DNA from: Candidatus Nitrosotenuis cloacae
GTDB taxonomy: Archaea; Thermoproteota; Nitrososphaeria; Nitrososphaerales; Nitrosopumilaceae
Assembly: GCF_026768455.1 (NCBI RefSeq)
Contig: NZ_JAPPVQ010000008.1
Span: 1 to 51,470, forward strand
Direction of reading: 5' to 3'
Length of the DNA stretch: 51,470 nucleotides
Positions 50,194 through 51,470 of the stretch are shown here, piece after piece (position 1 is the first letter of the stretch; each line of letters starts with the position of its first letter). The notes beneath the pieces are model-generated. The model was not told the DNA's origin. It worked only from the letters and a program-made list of their open reading frames with translations, and did not search any database. Made by a program: the position numbers and the translations under genes.

Positions 50194-51470
50194 TTGAAGA
50201 GGACATTACTAGTTGTACTACTTGCAGTTTCATTAATCTCTACTAATTTCACAAGCGGTGCATTCGGACAGCTCCAAGCGGGCGGAGTAAACAAGGAGGG
50301 GACTTGGTATGTGGGTGAGGGGCTGAAGATAGGTGACCAGTTCAGCTATTCGTTATGTTATGTTGATTACAAAGACTGCACTCCATTCCAGATAGACTTT
50401 TGGGTCGAGTCGTCCCAAAAAGTCGGAAGCGAAGATCAGTGGAAGCTTCAGGTAGTGGTGTATGACGGCAGACAGACACACAAGGGAACAATGAATCTGG
50501 GCAAGATTGCGCCAGAGCCAACAAGCAGCACGGAGAATCTAATTCCGTACCGTGCAGCATTCAAGTCTTCGATTGTCTGGCTTTCAGCTTATGCTACTGC
50601 GGATCCTACCCCGAACTCAATCAAGGGACCAAAGACATTCACAGCACCGTCATGGGGAAAAATTGGCAACATTGGCGGAGAGCAGATAATTCCAAAGTCC
50701 GAGGAAAAGGTCGCAGTACCTGAGGGAATATTTGACACTGTTGTAATCGCATGGAAGACAGGCGGAAAGGAGAACAGGGTCTGGATTGTGGACGACTTTC
50801 CGTTCCCAGTAAAGGCAGACACGTATGCGCATGTGGCAGAGGGCGTGCCTCCACAAGAGTATCGATTTGAACTGTTATCGTATCAGCCAAACGTAAAGAC
50901 AAACCCGTTTGTGAGCATCAAGGACACCGGAATGACACAGCAGGAGCTTGGATGCGAGACCAACTATGACTTTGTGCGAGTTACAAAGAACACCAACACA
51001 AACACCATGATAATTGATCTAAAATACGGACCTCCAAAACCAAAGGCCGGCTGTGAGCTGGAATTCATCATCAATTTCAAGAGATCCGTAAACCAGGAAG
51101 AGTTTGAAAACGAGATCCATTACGACGTACTTGTGGTGGAACAGACACCTCAGGGCTTGTCACCGAAAAGATCTATTGCAGATGAGGAAAAACGAAACTC
51201 ACTGTTTAGTACATCCGGCCAGGTCCGAAGATCAATTGACGTCAAGGAATCGGGATTAACAAAATATGCAATATTCGTATATGGCACTGGCGCTGAGAAC
51301 GCAGAGCCAAACATTGCAAAGGCAGGATACATTGCCTTTGATGTTGCAGTGCAAGGCACAAGTACCACTACGCCTACTCCAACCGTGGAGATCCCATCAT
51401 GGATTAAGAACAACGCAAAGTGGTGGGCCGACGGCACAATAGGTGATACCGACTTTATCTCGGGAATCCA
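50194..51470 (+). CDS. Secreted protein with thaumarchaeal W-W-A-D-G repeat (3' partial)
   Basis: Starts at TTG 50194, about 30 bp after a TATA-like ctttaact, and runs off the right edge after 425 codons. An N-terminal signal peptide (about 1-25; RTLLVVLLAVSLISTNF, then SGAFG) is followed by a beta-rich external region with Cys pairs. The visible end IPSWIKNNAKWWADG, then DTDFISGI, matches the short repeat found on many secreted thaumarchaeal proteins (two Trp, then D-G, then a Phe-x2-GI). Probably cell-surface; the ligand is unknown. Confidence 0.8.
   Translation, partial: MKRTLLVVLLAVSLISTNFTSGAFGQLQAGGVNKEGTWYVGEGLKIGDQFSYSLCYVDYKDCTPFQIDFWVESSQKVGSEDQWKLQVVVYDGRQTHKGTMNLGKIAPEPTSSTENLIPYRAAFKSSIVWLSAYATADPTPNSIKGPKTFTAPSWGKIGNIGGEQIIPKSEEKVAVPEGIFDTVVIAWKTGGKENRVWIVDDFPFPVKADTYAHVAEGVPPQEYRFELLSYQPNVKTNPFVSIKDTGMTQQELGCETNYDFVRVTKNTNTNTMIIDLKYGPPKPKAGCELEFIINFKRSVNQEEFENEIHYDVLVVEQTPQGLSPKRSIADEEKRNSLFSTSGQVRRSIDVKESGLTKYAIFVYGTGAENAEPNIAKAGYIAFDVAVQGTSTTTPTPTVEIPSWIKNNAKWWADGTIGDTDFISGI

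Overview
The window looks like a piece of an archaeal chromosome from the Nitrososphaerota (ammonia-oxidising Thaumarchaeota), most likely of the Nitrosopumilales type. The evidence is archaeal-type ribosomal proteins (L18e, L37Ae, L10e, L15 of the L27A type), an archaeal exosome cluster, aCbf5, RpoD, SBDS and prefoldin beta. There is also a Sulfolobus-like ferredoxin and, at the right edge, a secreted protein carrying the W-W-A-D-G repeat common in this phylum. Many genes start with TTG or GTG. TATA boxes sit about 26 nt before many start codons, as expected for leaderless transcripts. I see no insertion sequence, integrase, CRISPR array or rRNA.

Layout: 1-0.4 kb is the end of a KPEP-repeat protein, then argF. 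1.3-7.5 kb is the tail of the spc ribosomal operon (rpl18, rps5, rpl30, rpl15, secY, adkA, a YidC/EMC3-like DUF106 protein, cmk, cbf5). 8-12 kb holds inositol-phosphate synthase, an intron-containing tRNA-Ser, an FAD oxidoreductase and a D-2-hydroxyacid dehydrogenase that shares a palindromic TATA element with a tiny zinc protein. 12-15.4 kb is a 2-oxoacid:ferredoxin oxidoreductase with a helical follower gene. 17.1-21.7 kb has F420 ligase CofE and two different isopropylmalate-dehydratase-type gene pairs back to back. 21.7-24.4 kb (minus strand) is rpoD-rpl18e-rpl13-rps9-nucleotidyltransferase. 24.4-28.9 kb is SBDS-rrp4-rrp41-rrp42-rpl37ae-pcc1-pfdB-xpf. 28.9-33.2 kb has two rhodaneses, Nob1, NAD kinase and a ferredoxin with a large unknown N-terminal domain.

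From 33 kb onward the content is more accessory. It includes a membrane glycosyltransferase, a chemoreceptor without a sensor domain and a tiny C2H2 protein with palindromes around its promoter. These are followed by a coiled-coil protein with a 24-residue repeat, a winged-helix protein and an AAA-type ATPase. This trio is the best candidate for an undescribed system. After it come a CPA2 antiporter, MscS channel, CDGSH protein, a Rieske-flavodoxin fusion, tRNA-Gly, L10e, a tRNA-splicing endonuclease homologue lacking the usual catalytic His, an orphan PLD-like protein with a degraded HxK motif, tRNA-Glu, a metallothionein-like 48-residue protein and the start of a secreted protein.

How the genes work together: translation and RNA processing dominate the first half (ribosomal proteins, Cbf5, SBDS, Nob1, exosome, KEOPS Pcc1). 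Carbon and amino-acid metabolism (OFOR, LeuCD, ArgF) sits between. Redox, metal and envelope functions fill the right third. Gene ends are very tightly packed: three convergent pairs share one CTAG as the stop codon on both strands. All functional names come from reading motifs and family resemblance by eye, with no database search.
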